Below, one piece after another: positions 42,567 to 51,408 of a stretch of DNA of 64,000 bases. A model generated the notes under the pieces. The model did no database searches, had not been told where the DNA came from, and was given only the letters and a program-made list of their open reading frames with translations. The stretch's first letter is position 1. Each line of letters begins with the position of its first letter. This DNA comes from Alistipes onderdonkii (GTDB taxonomy: Bacteria > Bacteroidota > Bacteroidia > Bacteroidales > Rikenellaceae), in NCBI RefSeq assembly GCF_025145285.1, contig NZ_CP102251.1:1922001-1986000 (forward strand). The letters run 5' to 3'. Made by a program: the position numbers and the translations under genes.

Positions 42567-43799
42567 TTATGTGTTTGTCGTTCTGCCTTCGATATTCGGC
42601 AGGAATCCCGTGATTATCCCCAACAGGGGCAGCAGGGTGCTGATCCGGAAGATGAATTCGATGCTGGTCTTGTCGGCCAGCCAGCCGAAAAAGGCCGAGC
42701 CGAGGCCGCCGAGGCCGAACATCAGCCCGAAAAAGATCCCGGCGATCATTCCGACCTTGCCGGGCATCAGGTCGGTGGCGTAGACCAGGATGGCGGAGAA
42801 TGCCGAGGAGATGACGAGTCCGATGATGACGGCGAGCGCGATCGTGCAGACCAGGTTCGCATAGGGCAGCAGCAGGGTGAAGGGCGCTGCTCCGAGGATG
42901 GAGCCCCAGATCACGTATTTACGCCCGAAACGGTCGCCCAGCGGACCGCCGGCGACCGTGCCGACAGCCGATGCCCCGAGGAATGCGAAGAGGCAGTACT
43001 GCGACCCCTGCACCGAGATCCCGAATTTATCCATCAGGAAGAATGTGAAGTAGTTGGTCATGCTGGCGATGTAAAAGTATTTCGAGAATACCAGCACGCC
43101 CAGGATGCCCAGGGCGAGGCGGATTTTGCGTTTTCCCAGGTGGTGTGCCGGGGCCGCTGCGGCTGCTGCGGGGCGGTTTGCGGTGACGGTGAGGCGAAGT
43201 TTATACCAGTTCCCGATTCTCGTGAGGATGAGGATGGCGAGGATCGCGGCCAAAGCGAACCAGCCGATCGAGGCCTGCCCGAAGGGAATGACGACCAGCG
43301 CGGCCAGCAGCGGCCCCATGGCGCCCCCGGCGTTGCCGCCGACCTGGAATATCGACTGTGCCAGTCCTTTCCGGCCTCCCGAGGCGAGTTGCGCCACCCG
43401 GGAGGATTCGGGGTGGAAGACCGAAGAGCCGCAGCCGATCAGCCCCACCGCCAGCAGGATGGGTACGAAGCCCGGGGCGACGGAGAGGATGAGCAGCCCG
43501 ACCAGCGTGAAACACATCCCTGCGGCGAGCGAGTAGGGGCGCGGATGGCGGTCTGCATAGAGTCCGATGAAGGGCTGCAGCAGCGACGAGGTCATCTGGA
43601 AAACCAGCGTGATGATTCCGATCTGGGCGAACGTGAAGCCGAATTTCTCCTTCAGGAGCGGGTAGACGGCCGGGATCACCGACTGCATCATGTCGTTCAG
43701 CAGGTGGGTGATGCTGATCATGAACAGTATCGGGTAGACCGTTCCGGTCTCCGTGAAGCGCCGCAGGCGTGTGTCCGTGGGTTTTGTAAGCGTCTCCAT
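42567..43799 (-). CDS. MFS transporter, fosmidomycin-resistance (Fsr) type
   Basis: The 410-residue protein has about 12 transmembrane segments. The N-terminal FMISITHLLNDMMQSVIPAVYPLLKEKFGFTFAQIG and the GCGSSVFHPESSRVA, then GGRKGLAQSIFQVGGNAGGAMGP blocks are typical of the Fsr group of MFS drug exporters. It probably exports a small hydrophilic toxin or metabolite by proton antiport. It lies 9 bp after the FadR-type regulator gene. Confidence 0.88.
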   Translation of the reverse strand: METLTKPTDTRLRRFTETGTVYPILFMISITHLLNDMMQSVIPAVYPLLKEKFGFTFAQIGIITLVFQMTSSLLQPFIGLYADRHPRPYSLAAGMCFTLVGLLILSVAPGFVPILLAVGLIGCGSSVFHPESSRVAQLASGGRKGLAQSIFQVGGNAGGAMGPLLAALVVIPFGQASIGWFALAAILAILILTRIGNWYKLRLTVTANRPAAAAAAPAHHLGKRKIRLALGILGVLVFSKYFYIASMTNYFTFFLMDKFGISVQGSQYCLFAFLGASAVGTVAGGPLGDRFGRKYVIWGSILGAAPFTLLLPYANLVCTIALAVIIGLVISSAFSAILVYATDLMPGKVGMIAGIFFGLMFGLGGLGSAFFGWLADKTSIEFIFRISTLLPLLGIITGFLPNIEGRTTNT

Positions 43800-43808
43800 T
43801 GCTACGGG

Positions 43809-44483
43809 CTATGGTTCTTCGAGTATCCGCGTGATCGCCTCCCGGGCGTTCCGCACGTCCCCGGCGAGGATGTATCCGAGTAACTGCCCGTGCGTGGGCT
43901 GGGAGGCGAGCAGGCACTCCGTGTCCCTGTATATATTGCTGAACCTCTTTTTCAGATGGGCGGCCGTCGAGCGATACAGCTCGCACAGGATTTCGTTGTG
44001 CGTGGCCTCGGCCAGGGCGATGTGGAAGTTGACGTCGGCTTCGATACAGGCCTGCAATGCCCCGGAAGCCGCGGTCGCTCCCCGTTCCGCGAGGTGCTTT
44101 TCGAGGACTGCGGCGTCGTGTGCCGTTCGCCGTTCGGCGGCTTTTTCTGCAATCGCGGCTTCCAGTATTTTCCGCACCTCGTCCAGGTCGTGCAGGTCGG
44201 CGCGTCCGAGGCGCCGCTCCATCGGTTCGTCCGGCGGCGTGAGGCGTTCGACAAATGTCCCGGCACCCTGCCGTACCTTCAGGAAACCCATGTTGGACAG
44301 GATTCTGACCGCTTCGCGTACGGTTGAGCGGCCGACCCCGAAAATCTGCATCAATTCCGGTTCGGGCGGCAGTTTTTCGCCCACCTCGAATTTCCCCGAC
44401 ATGAATTGATCCTGCAACCGCCCGGCCAGCTCTTCGGCCAGCGATTTCTTGCTGAGTTGCATGTTCGAACCGGGTTTCATCAT
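43809..44483 (-). CDS. FadR/GntR family transcriptional regulator
   Basis: The protein of 224 residues has an N-terminal winged helix (EELAGRLQDQFMSGKFEVGEKLPPEPELMQIFGVGRSTVREAVRILSNMGFLKVRQGAGTFV) and a C-terminal FCD ligand domain with the expected Asp/His metal-site pattern (ACIEADVNFHIALAEATHN). It is first in the operon with the Fsr pump, monooxygenase and ogt, and probably represses it. ATG 44483 is used; ATG 44462 is the alternative. CATCATATCATCTGATG covers the start region and could be an operator. Confidence 0.9.
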   Translation of the reverse strand: MMKPGSNMQLSKKSLAEELAGRLQDQFMSGKFEVGEKLPPEPELMQIFGVGRSTVREAVRILSNMGFLKVRQGAGTFVERLTPPDEPMERRLGRADLHDLDEVRKILEAAIAEKAAERRTAHDAAVLEKHLAERGATAASGALQACIEADVNFHIALAEATHNEILCELYRSTAAHLKKRFSNIYRDTECLLASQPTHGQLLGYILAGDVRNAREAITRILEEP

Positions 44484-44566
44484 ATCATCTGATGTTTTAT
44501 GCGAAAGTAGGCATTTATTTCGAGCCGACAAAATTTTTCGGGGTATTTTGCGTGCGGAAGAAGGCC

Positions 44567-44642
44567 CGGCAATTTTTGCACCGGCCGATAGCTGAGAAAA
44601 GCGGGTGCAAGTGGCGATTTTTTATGTGCGGCAATTTTTGCA
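44567..44642. promoter_or_regulatory. 14-bp direct repeat between divergent regulators
   Basis: CGGCAATTTTTGCA occurs at 44567-44580 and 44629-44642, 62 bp apart; each contains the dyad GCAA-N3-TTGC. The spacing and location between the FadR-type and AraC genes suggest operator sites. Confidence 0.55.
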
Positions 44643-44686
44643 TGTTATTGGTGAAGAACGGGGTGTTTTCAGAACGGACAAATATC

Positions 44687-44694
44687 TAATTTTG
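44687..44694 (+). promoter_or_regulatory. -7 element directly before the AraC gene
   Basis: TAATTTTG ends 5 bp before the ATG at 44700, so transcription would begin at or very near the start codon. Confidence 0.5.
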
Positions 44695-44699
44695 TAATA

Positions 44700-45566
44700 A
44701 TGAATATAGATGAAGACGATACGAGACTTTTCAGGCCGCTTGAGCCGGGGGAGTTCGGTATCTATACAGAGCTTGACGAATTGCCGGTATCCGGTTGTCC
44801 GGTATACCTTATGAAGGGGGTCGGAGGCATCTGCCTGTCGGGTACGGCTACGGTACAGGTTTTCGGCCACCGTTTCCGGATCGTGCGCGGAATGGTGCTT
44901 GCTCTGTTTCCCTGGCAGTTGGCTTCCATCAAGGAGGTAAGCGACGATTTCGGGATCAGGTTTTTCCGCATATCGCACGATATGTTTACCGACACCCTCA
45001 GCTCCCTGTGGAGACCCAGGCCCGGTTTCTTTTTTTACATGCGCACGCATGTCGCCTCGGAGCCGCGCGAAGAGTATGTCGGGCGGTTCCTGAATTTCTG
45101 CGACTTGCTGGCCTACCGCGCCGAAAATGCCCCCGCCATCTGCCGCCGCGAGTCGGTGATGCAGCTTTTGCGGGTGTTCTATTGGGACATCTACGCCATC
45201 TATCTCAATGATCCGCAGGCCGAAAAGACAGCCTATACCCACAAGGAGGAACTGGCGTTCCGTTTCATGCAGACGATCGTCGAGGAACATTCTCCCAACA
45301 AGGACGTGGCGTATTTCGCCGAGAGGCTCGGGATCACTCCGAAGTACCTGACCAACCTGATGAACGAGATCAGCGGGCAGTCGGCACGGGACTGGATCGT
45401 TTACTATACGATCTTCGAAATCAAGGCGCTGCTTCGTGAGTCGGCGATGGACTTGAAGACGATCGTGGCGCGTGTCAATTTCCCCGACCAGTCGACGCTG
45501 AGCCGCTTTTTCCGCAGGTACACGGGCATGTCCCCGTCTCAATACCGGAAGAATATTCATTTCTGA
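44700..45566 (+). CDS. AraC family transcriptional regulator
   Basis: The 288-residue protein has a cupin-like sensor (about 25-170; GGICLSGTATVQVFGHRFRIVRGMVLALFPWQ) and a C-terminal AraC DNA-binding domain. The latter includes DVAYFAERLGITPKYLTNLMNEISGQSARDWI and LKTIVARVNFPDQSTLSRFFRRYTGMSPSQYR. Its promoter lies so close that the mRNA may be leaderless. It is divergent from the FadR-type operon and followed by a terminator, so it is a single-gene unit. Its target could be the operon or the LruC lipoprotein. Confidence 0.92.
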   Translation: MNIDEDDTRLFRPLEPGEFGIYTELDELPVSGCPVYLMKGVGGICLSGTATVQVFGHRFRIVRGMVLALFPWQLASIKEVSDDFGIRFFRISHDMFTDTLSSLWRPRPGFFFYMRTHVASEPREEYVGRFLNFCDLLAYRAENAPAICRRESVMQLLRVFYWDIYAIYLNDPQAEKTAYTHKEELAFRFMQTIVEEHSPNKDVAYFAERLGITPKYLTNLMNEISGQSARDWIVYYTIFEIKALLRESAMDLKTIVARVNFPDQSTLSRFFRRYTGMSPSQYRKNIHF

Positions 45567-45573
45567 ACGATAG

Positions 45574-45604
45574 GCCGGGCCGGAAGCCCGGCTTCTTTTT
45601 TTTG
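45574..45604 (+). terminator. Rho-independent terminator
   Basis: GCCGGGC (45574-45580) pairs with GCCCGGC (45586-45592) and a run of nine T ends it at 45604. Confidence 0.88.
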
Positions 45605-45696
45605 TTGGATGCGAGGGCTGAAATGTTTTGTAATATAGTCGTATTTGTTGTGCAATTTGCGTGTATTTCCCCAATAACATGCGATTATCGACCAAA

Positions 45697-45728
45697 TTTG
45701 GGTGAAATAAGGTTTCTTTTTACATTTG
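45697..45728 (+). promoter_or_regulatory. Promoter of the LruC lipoprotein gene
   Basis: TTTG (45697-45700), a 20-nt spacer and TACATTTG (45721-45728) match the consensus. The leader to ATG 45835 is about 100 nt. Confidence 0.72.
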
Positions 45729-45834
45729 CCAAGACAGAAATGCGGGCTTCTGCGGAACTTTACTTTCGTGGGGCGGAGTGGTAGGTGCGGATGGCTGTCG
45801 GAAAGGGATGTGATTAACCAAATTTTTTTCTCAT

Positions 45835-47889
45835 ATGAAAAATTTACGAAACCTGTGCCTGCTGTATGCCCTCGCAGTATGCACCATGTTACCGACAGGC
45901 TGTATCGAACGGCCGGATGAAGTTCCCGGCCCGGATGGCACGGCCCAGGGCGGAAATAAATACGATTACGCCACGACGCGGGATGTCCCTCTGAACCTGG
46001 ACTACGCCCGCAGGGGCAGCAAGGCGCTGTTCGAAATTTATGCGGAGAACCCCGTGGATGCTGGGGACGGCGTGCTTACCCTGAAGCCCGGCGTAAAAGC
46101 CCTGCTCAGGGCCTATACCGATAACGACAGTAAATACTCGGGGGTGGTCAACCTCCCGACTGCCGTAAGCAAGGTGTACGTGTATAGCGAATCCTACGGG
46201 TTTCCGGCCTGTATCGGGGTCGACGTGACTGCCGGCGGTATTTCGTTCGACGTGCGGCAGCTCTATGAAAAGGCGGCCGGGAAAGTTTCCGGCGCCGTGG
46301 TTGCCGACCGAACCGTGACAACCCGCGCCGATGCGGCCAATCCATATAATGTGCAGCAGCTCGGCGACTGGACTTGGGAAGGGAAACCGCTCTATATCCT
46401 CGGTACGCTGTTCGGCCAGAAACCCAACCTGAATATCGACCCCGAATATGCGCAGACACCTGCGGGGCTGATGAACCGCATCCAGAACGTGCTGATGCCG
46501 GGCGTCGACAATTCGAAATACGCCATGCCTACGGAGGTGGTCAATCTCAATATTGCGAAGGATGCCCATCTGACGCTGGTGTTCGCCGCAGAACTGGCCG
46601 GATGGCGCAATGCCATCGGTTATTATTATTATGATACGCAGAACCCTCCCCGGACGCAAGCCGAGTTCGATGCGCTGCCCAAGTACGTGGCCTTCCCCAA
46701 CTGTACCTCCTTTACGACCAATTTCGACGATCCGGACGATTGGGGCTCGGGCAGCGACGATTGGACGGCGCCCCTGTTTTTCGGCGAACAGCTGCGGCTG
46801 ACCTATTTCAAGGGAGGCAAGGCCGCCGACATTTTCCCCGCCGGTACGACCGTCGGCTGGTTCATGCTGCCCGATGCGTATGAAATTTCGACCAAGAACT
46901 ATCCCTATACCGGGAAACTCGACATCACCAGTTCGAAACACCCGGCACGCTATTCGAACAATGAGTTCAATGCGGGAAACGGTCGCTATATGGTCAGCCT
47001 CTACGACAAGGTGAGCGGCAAGACCGTGCTCGGCTTCGAGGATGGCGGCGACAACGACTACAAGGACGTGCTCTTCTACGTCGATGCCGATCCTGCCGAT
47101 GCAATTTATGATCCCGAGCGCCCGACGACCGACCCCGATGACGAGAAATATCCCGACGTGACGGGCGACCCTGTGGTCGGCACGCTGGCATTCGAGGATC
47201 TGTGGCCGAGCCAGGGCGATTACGACATGAACGACGTGGTGGTCGGGTACAGCACGACTTTCACGACCGACAAGGACAACCGGATCGTGGCGATCAGGGA
47301 TGTTTTCACGCCGTTGCACAGCGGCGGTAAGCTCCGGAGCGCCTTCGGCTACCAGCTCGACATTCCCGTAACCGCCGTCAAGGGCGTGAAGGTCGAAAAC
47401 GGATCTTCGGCGGCCGGCCTCGAAAAGAACCAGGATAAGGCCGTGGTCATACTCTTCGACGACATCGAGCAGGCCGTGGCCCGGGGGCCCGTCACCGTCG
47501 AGATCGAACTGGACGGGAGGCTGTCGATGGACAAGGTGACCCGCAAGTCGCTCTACAACCCGTTCATCTGTGTGGGCGACAAAGGCTTTGTTCCCGGGGC
47601 CGTCCGCAAGGAAATACACCTGACGAACTATGCTCCCACGTCGCTGGCCGACCCCTATCCTTTCGGCCGCAACGATGACAAGAGCTCGCTCGACAAGGCG
47701 GGGAACCCCATCGGGCCGTATTATTATGCGACCTCCGAGTTGTATCCTTTCGCCATCGACCTGCCCGTTACCGATTTCCGGATCCCGGACGAGATGGTAA
47801 AGATCGACGTCTTCTATCCCGATTTCGCCGACTGGGTGAAGAGCCGTGGCGAAAAACACAAGGAGTGGTATAAGAAGTCCGTGAAATAG
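45835..47889 (+). CDS. LruC-domain surface lipoprotein
   Basis: The 684-residue protein has a lipoprotein signal (MKNLRNLCLLYALAVCTMLPTGC, Cys23). A DUF4114-like segment reads TVLGFEDGGDNDYKDVLFYVDADP near residue 397. The LruC/DUF4842 domain opens with LAFEDLWPSQGDYDMNDVVVGYS near 455-480, where acidic DYDMND-type loops may bind calcium. LruC proteins are surface lipoproteins of Bacteroidetes with unknown roles, probably in envelope or carbohydrate interactions. It is transcribed alone from a good promoter and ends at a terminator. Confidence 0.9.
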   Translation: MKNLRNLCLLYALAVCTMLPTGCIERPDEVPGPDGTAQGGNKYDYATTRDVPLNLDYARRGSKALFEIYAENPVDAGDGVLTLKPGVKALLRAYTDNDSKYSGVVNLPTAVSKVYVYSESYGFPACIGVDVTAGGISFDVRQLYEKAAGKVSGAVVADRTVTTRADAANPYNVQQLGDWTWEGKPLYILGTLFGQKPNLNIDPEYAQTPAGLMNRIQNVLMPGVDNSKYAMPTEVVNLNIAKDAHLTLVFAAELAGWRNAIGYYYYDTQNPPRTQAEFDALPKYVAFPNCTSFTTNFDDPDDWGSGSDDWTAPLFFGEQLRLTYFKGGKAADIFPAGTTVGWFMLPDAYEISTKNYPYTGKLDITSSKHPARYSNNEFNAGNGRYMVSLYDKVSGKTVLGFEDGGDNDYKDVLFYVDADPADAIYDPERPTTDPDDEKYPDVTGDPVVGTLAFEDLWPSQGDYDMNDVVVGYSTTFTTDKDNRIVAIRDVFTPLHSGGKLRSAFGYQLDIPVTAVKGVKVENGSSAAGLEKNQDKAVVILFDDIEQAVARGPVTVEIELDGRLSMDKVTRKSLYNPFICVGDKGFVPGAVRKEIHLTNYAPTSLADPYPFGRNDDKSSLDKAGNPIGPYYYATSELYPFAIDLPVTDFRIPDEMVKIDVFYPDFADWVKSRGEKHKEWYKKSVK

Positions 47890-47913
47890 AACCGGTATTG
47901 CCGGTTCGGACGG

Positions 47914-47940
47914 AGCCCCTGCATCGCGGGGGCTTTGTTT
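47914..47940 (+). terminator. Rho-independent terminator
   Basis: AGCCCC (47914-47919) pairs with GGGGCT (47929-47934), followed by TTGTTT. Confidence 0.75.
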
Positions 47941-47979
47941 GTATCGGGGCTGTCGGAACGATATGTGAAATTATTGTTT

Positions 47980-47987
47980 TACCTTTG
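47980..47987 (+). promoter_or_regulatory. -7 element of the two-component operon
   Basis: TACCTTTG lies 20 bp before the response-regulator ATG. No good -33 is visible. Confidence 0.5.
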
Positions 47988-48006
47988 CCGAAAATTGGAG
48001 AACCGA

Positions 48007-49347
48007 ATGGCAAAGATTCTTATTATCGACGACGAGGAACAGTTGCGCAAACTGCTGGCACGCATCATCGGGCTGGAAGGTTACGAGGTGGCCGAGGCCG
48101 CCGATTGCGCCGAGGGGCTCAGGATGCTCCGCCGCTGCGAACCCGATGTCGTGCTGTGCGATGTCAAACTGCCCGACGGCAACGGTGTCGAGATGGTCGG
48201 CCGGATCAAGCAGGCCATGCCTTCGGCCGAGGTCATCCTGCTGACGGCCTACGGCAATATCCCCGACGGCGTGCAGGCCATCAAAAACGGGGCGTTCGAT
48301 TACATAACCAAGGGCGACGACAACAACAAGATATTGCCGCTGCTGAGCCGTGCCACCGAGAAGGCGCAGATGCAGCGCCGGCTGGCTCGTCTCGAGGACA
48401 AACTTTCCGAAGAGCATTCGTTCGACCGCATCATCGGTTCGTCGGAAGCCCTCCGCAGTGCGGTCGCGCTGGCGCGCAAGGTCGCCGTCACGGACACCTC
48501 GGTGCTGCTCACGGGTGAAACCGGAACCGGCAAGGAGGTCTTTGCGCAGGCCATCCACCATGCCAGCCCGCGCGCGAAGGGAGCGTTCGTCGCCGTCAAC
48601 TGTTCGTCTTTCTCCAAGGAACTGCTCGAAAGCGAGCTTTTCGGCCATCGTGCCGGCAGCTTCACGGGTGCCACCAAAGATAAGAAGGGATTGTTCGAGG
48701 AGGCCGACAAGGGGACGCTTTTCCTCGACGAGATCGGCGAGATGCCCGTCGAGCTGCAGGCCAAGCTGCTGCGCGTGCTCGAATGCGGCGAGTTCATCAA
48801 AATCGGCGAAACCCGCCCGACCAAGGTCGACCTGCGGATCATTGCCGCCACGAACCGCGACCTCGAAAAGGAGATCGCCTCCGGGAATTTCCGCGAAGAC
48901 CTCTTCTTTCGTCTTTCTGTTTTTCGCATCCACCTGCCGTCGCTGCGCGAGCGGCCGGGCGATATCGCCGAATATGCCCGGTTCTTTGCGGCGCAATTCG
49001 CCGACAGGATGGGGCGTCGGATCGACACGATCGACAAAGGGTACATCGCCGCACTGGAACGCCATGCCTGGCACGGCAACGTCCGCGAACTGCGCAACGT
49101 CGTGGAGCGCAGCCTGATCATGGCCGAAGGCAATGCCCTTACCGTCGGCTGCCTCTCCCCCGAATTCCATGCCGCGTCGTGCGACGGCTCCGTACCTGAC
49201 TCGATGGCGCTCGACGCCCTCGAACGGCACCACATCCTCAGGGTACTCGAATACACCAAAGGCAACAAGGCCGAGGCCGCCCGCCTGCTGGGCATCGGCA
49301 TCGCCACGCTTTACCGCAAGCTGGAAAGTTACGGCATGAAGCCCTGA
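48007..49347 (+). CDS. Sigma-54-dependent response regulator (NtrC family)
   Basis: The 446-residue protein has a receiver domain (MAKILIIDDEEQLRKLL, phospho-acceptor Asp52 in VVLCDVKLPDG, TAYGNI, then ITKGDD), an AAA+ domain and a Fis-type HTH. Walker A is GETGTGKE near 169-176. The sigma-54 contact loop reads GSFTGA instead of the usual GAFTGA. Walker B is TLFLDEIGEMP, and GNVRELRNVVERSLI follows. The C-terminal HTH is GNKAEAARLLGIGIATLYRKLESYG. It activates sigma-54 promoters after phosphorylation, very probably by the kinase encoded 70 bp downstream. Confidence 0.95.
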   Translation: MAKILIIDDEEQLRKLLARIIGLEGYEVAEAADCAEGLRMLRRCEPDVVLCDVKLPDGNGVEMVGRIKQAMPSAEVILLTAYGNIPDGVQAIKNGAFDYITKGDDNNKILPLLSRATEKAQMQRRLARLEDKLSEEHSFDRIIGSSEALRSAVALARKVAVTDTSVLLTGETGTGKEVFAQAIHHASPRAKGAFVAVNCSSFSKELLESELFGHRAGSFTGATKDKKGLFEEADKGTLFLDEIGEMPVELQAKLLRVLECGEFIKIGETRPTKVDLRIIAATNRDLEKEIASGNFREDLFFRLSVFRIHLPSLRERPGDIAEYARFFAAQFADRMGRRIDTIDKGYIAALERHAWHGNVRELRNVVERSLIMAEGNALTVGCLSPEFHAASCDGSVPDSMALDALERHHILRVLEYTKGNKAEAARLLGIGIATLYRKLESYGMKP

Positions 49348-49417
49348 CGCCGGCGCCAGGCGTATCATTCTGAGACGGCCGCCTGTCGCGTATGAACATC
49401 GACCTTTTTATTATGTC

Positions 49418-51139
49418 ATGACTATGAAGATACAAGGGAGGCTTACCCTGGGCATCGGCGTGCTGTTCGCCATGATCCTGTTGCTCGGCATCCAGTCGGT
49501 CAGCTACGTCCGCCAGCTTTCGCGCGCTACGGGCACCATCCTGGCCGACAACTATAATTCGCTGCAATACGCCGGGGACATGCTCCGGTCGCTGAACGAC
49601 ATCGGCCAGGATTCCGTCTCGCGGCACGCCCTGCGCCAGAGCCTGGCGCTCCAGCAGCAGAACATCACCGAAGTCAGCGAAAAGGAGCTTACGGCGGCCT
49701 TGCAGCAGCATGTCGCCAGCCTGAGCGACCCCGTCACCGAGGCCGAGATACAGACCGTGCGTGCCGACCTCTACCGCATTATGGAGGTGAACATGGCGGC
49801 TATCCGGGCCAAGAGCTCGCAGGTCGAGGAGCGTGCCGACTATGTCATGTGGTGGCTGATCGTCGTGGCCGCCCTGTGCGCCCTTGTCGCGGGCGCCGTG
49901 CTGGTGTGGTTCCCGCGGATGGTGCTGCGCCCGATCGACGAGCTGAAGAAGGGGATCAAGGAGATTGCCAGCCATAATTACGGGAAGCGGCTCGACTTCA
50001 CGGGCAACCGCGAGTTCGAATCCGTTGCCGAGTCGTTCAACAACATGGCGGCCAAGCTCGACGAATACCGCCGCAGTTCGCTCGACGACCTGATGACGGC
50101 CAAGACGCGGATCGAGGCGATCGTCAATTCGCTCCACGAACCGATCATCGGACTCGATCCCCGGAAGACCATCCTCTTCATGAACCGCGAGGCGCTGTCG
50201 GTGCTCAACCTGCCTGAGACCGTCATCGGGCGCGATGCCGCCGAGGTGGCGCTTGCCAACGACCTGCTCCGGCGCCTGCTGCGCGAGCTTTACGGCGAGA
50301 AGAAGAACGCCGGGCAGGAGCCGCTGAAGATCTATGCCGACAACAAGGAGAGCTATTTCCAGATGGAGGATACGCCGCTCTACATCATGCCGGTCGGCAG
50401 CCGGGAGCAACAGTTCGTCGGCAACCTGATCGTCCTGAACAACATCACCAAATACAAGGAGCTGGACTCTGCCAAGACCAATTTCATCTCGACGGTTTCG
50501 CACGAGATGAAAACCCCCATCTCGTCGATCCTGATGAGCCTGCAACTGCTCGGCGACAACCGTCTCGGGCAGCTCAACGAAGAACAGAAGCAGCTCGTGG
50601 GCAGCATCCGCGAGAGCAGCGACCGCCTGCTCAATATCACGGGCGAATTGCTCAACATGACGCAGGTCGAGTCCGGTAAACTCAGGCTCATGCCCAAGGT
50701 CGTGAAGCCTGTCGAACTGATCGACTATGCCGTCAAGGCGACGCAGGTGTTGGCCGAGCGTTTCCGCTGCTTCGTCGAGGTGGAATACCCTGAGAAGATT
50801 TCGAAACTGTTCGTCGACAACGAAAAGATCGCATGGGTCATTACCAACCTCCTCTCCAACGCCATCCACCATTCCCCCGAGAATTCGCGCATCATCGTCG
50901 GGGCCGTGCAGCATGAAAAGGCGGTCGAGATCTTCGTCCAGGATTTCGGCCGGGGCATTGACCCGCGTTACCATAAGAGCATTTTCGAGCGATATTTCCG
51001 CGTGCCGGGTACGAAGGTGCAGGGCAGCGGGTTGGGGCTGGCCATCTCCAAGGAGTTCGTCGAGGCGCACGGCGGCACGATCTCGGTCGAAAGCGGGATC
51101 GGCAGGGGAAGCCGCTTTTCGATCCTCTTGCCGGCATAG
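49418..51139 (+). CDS. Membrane sensor histidine kinase
   Basis: The 573-residue protein has two membrane helices (about residues 8-26 and 145-166) flanking a helical periplasmic sensor of about 120 residues. A HAMP linker follows (PRMVLRPIDELKKGIKEIA), then a PAS domain (about 225-340), the HisKA box FISTVSHEMKTPISSIL (His at about 362) and the ATPase with N box VITNLLSNAIHHSP and G boxes DFGRGID and GSGLGLAIS. ATG 49418 or 49424 are both possible starts. The periplasmic part gives no hint of the signal. It forms an operon with the sigma-54 activator. Confidence 0.94.
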   Translation: MTMKIQGRLTLGIGVLFAMILLLGIQSVSYVRQLSRATGTILADNYNSLQYAGDMLRSLNDIGQDSVSRHALRQSLALQQQNITEVSEKELTAALQQHVASLSDPVTEAEIQTVRADLYRIMEVNMAAIRAKSSQVEERADYVMWWLIVVAALCALVAGAVLVWFPRMVLRPIDELKKGIKEIASHNYGKRLDFTGNREFESVAESFNNMAAKLDEYRRSSLDDLMTAKTRIEAIVNSLHEPIIGLDPRKTILFMNREALSVLNLPETVIGRDAAEVALANDLLRRLLRELYGEKKNAGQEPLKIYADNKESYFQMEDTPLYIMPVGSREQQFVGNLIVLNNITKYKELDSAKTNFISTVSHEMKTPISSILMSLQLLGDNRLGQLNEEQKQLVGSIRESSDRLLNITGELLNMTQVESGKLRLMPKVVKPVELIDYAVKATQVLAERFRCFVEVEYPEKISKLFVDNEKIAWVITNLLSNAIHHSPENSRIIVGAVQHEKAVEIFVQDFGRGIDPRYHKSIFERYFRVPGTKVQGSGLGLAISKEFVEAHGGTISVESGIGRGSRFSILLPA

Positions 51140-51168
51140 CATCCTGCCGGAATGCCCCCCCCCGCAGT

Positions 51169-51213
51169 GCTGGAAGCCGCAGGCGTCGTACCTGCGGCTT
51201 CCAGCGTTTTTGT
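51169..51213 (+). terminator. Rho-independent terminator of the two-component operon
   Basis: A 15-bp perfect stem (51169-51183 with 51191-51205) is followed by GTTTTTGTTT. Confidence 0.9.
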
Positions 51214-51346
51214 TTATCCGGACGGAAATGTCCGGTCTGGCGGCGGCAGGCGGCTGTCGAAAAGAAATAAAATTCGCATTTTCCCCGGCTTTCTCCGTAT
51301 TTATTTATTTTGCCTATTTCAGACGGCTAAATACCGTAGAAAAACG

Positions 51347-51376
51347 CTTGTTTAAAGTAAAAATTATTATCTTTGC
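51347..51376 (+). promoter_or_regulatory. Promoter of the ROK gene
   Basis: TTG (51347-51349), a 19-nt spacer and TATCTTTG (51369-51376). The ATG follows after 32 bp. Confidence 0.72.
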
Positions 51377-51408
51377 AGGAGTACAGCACCAAATAATCAT
51401 TTCGAATT

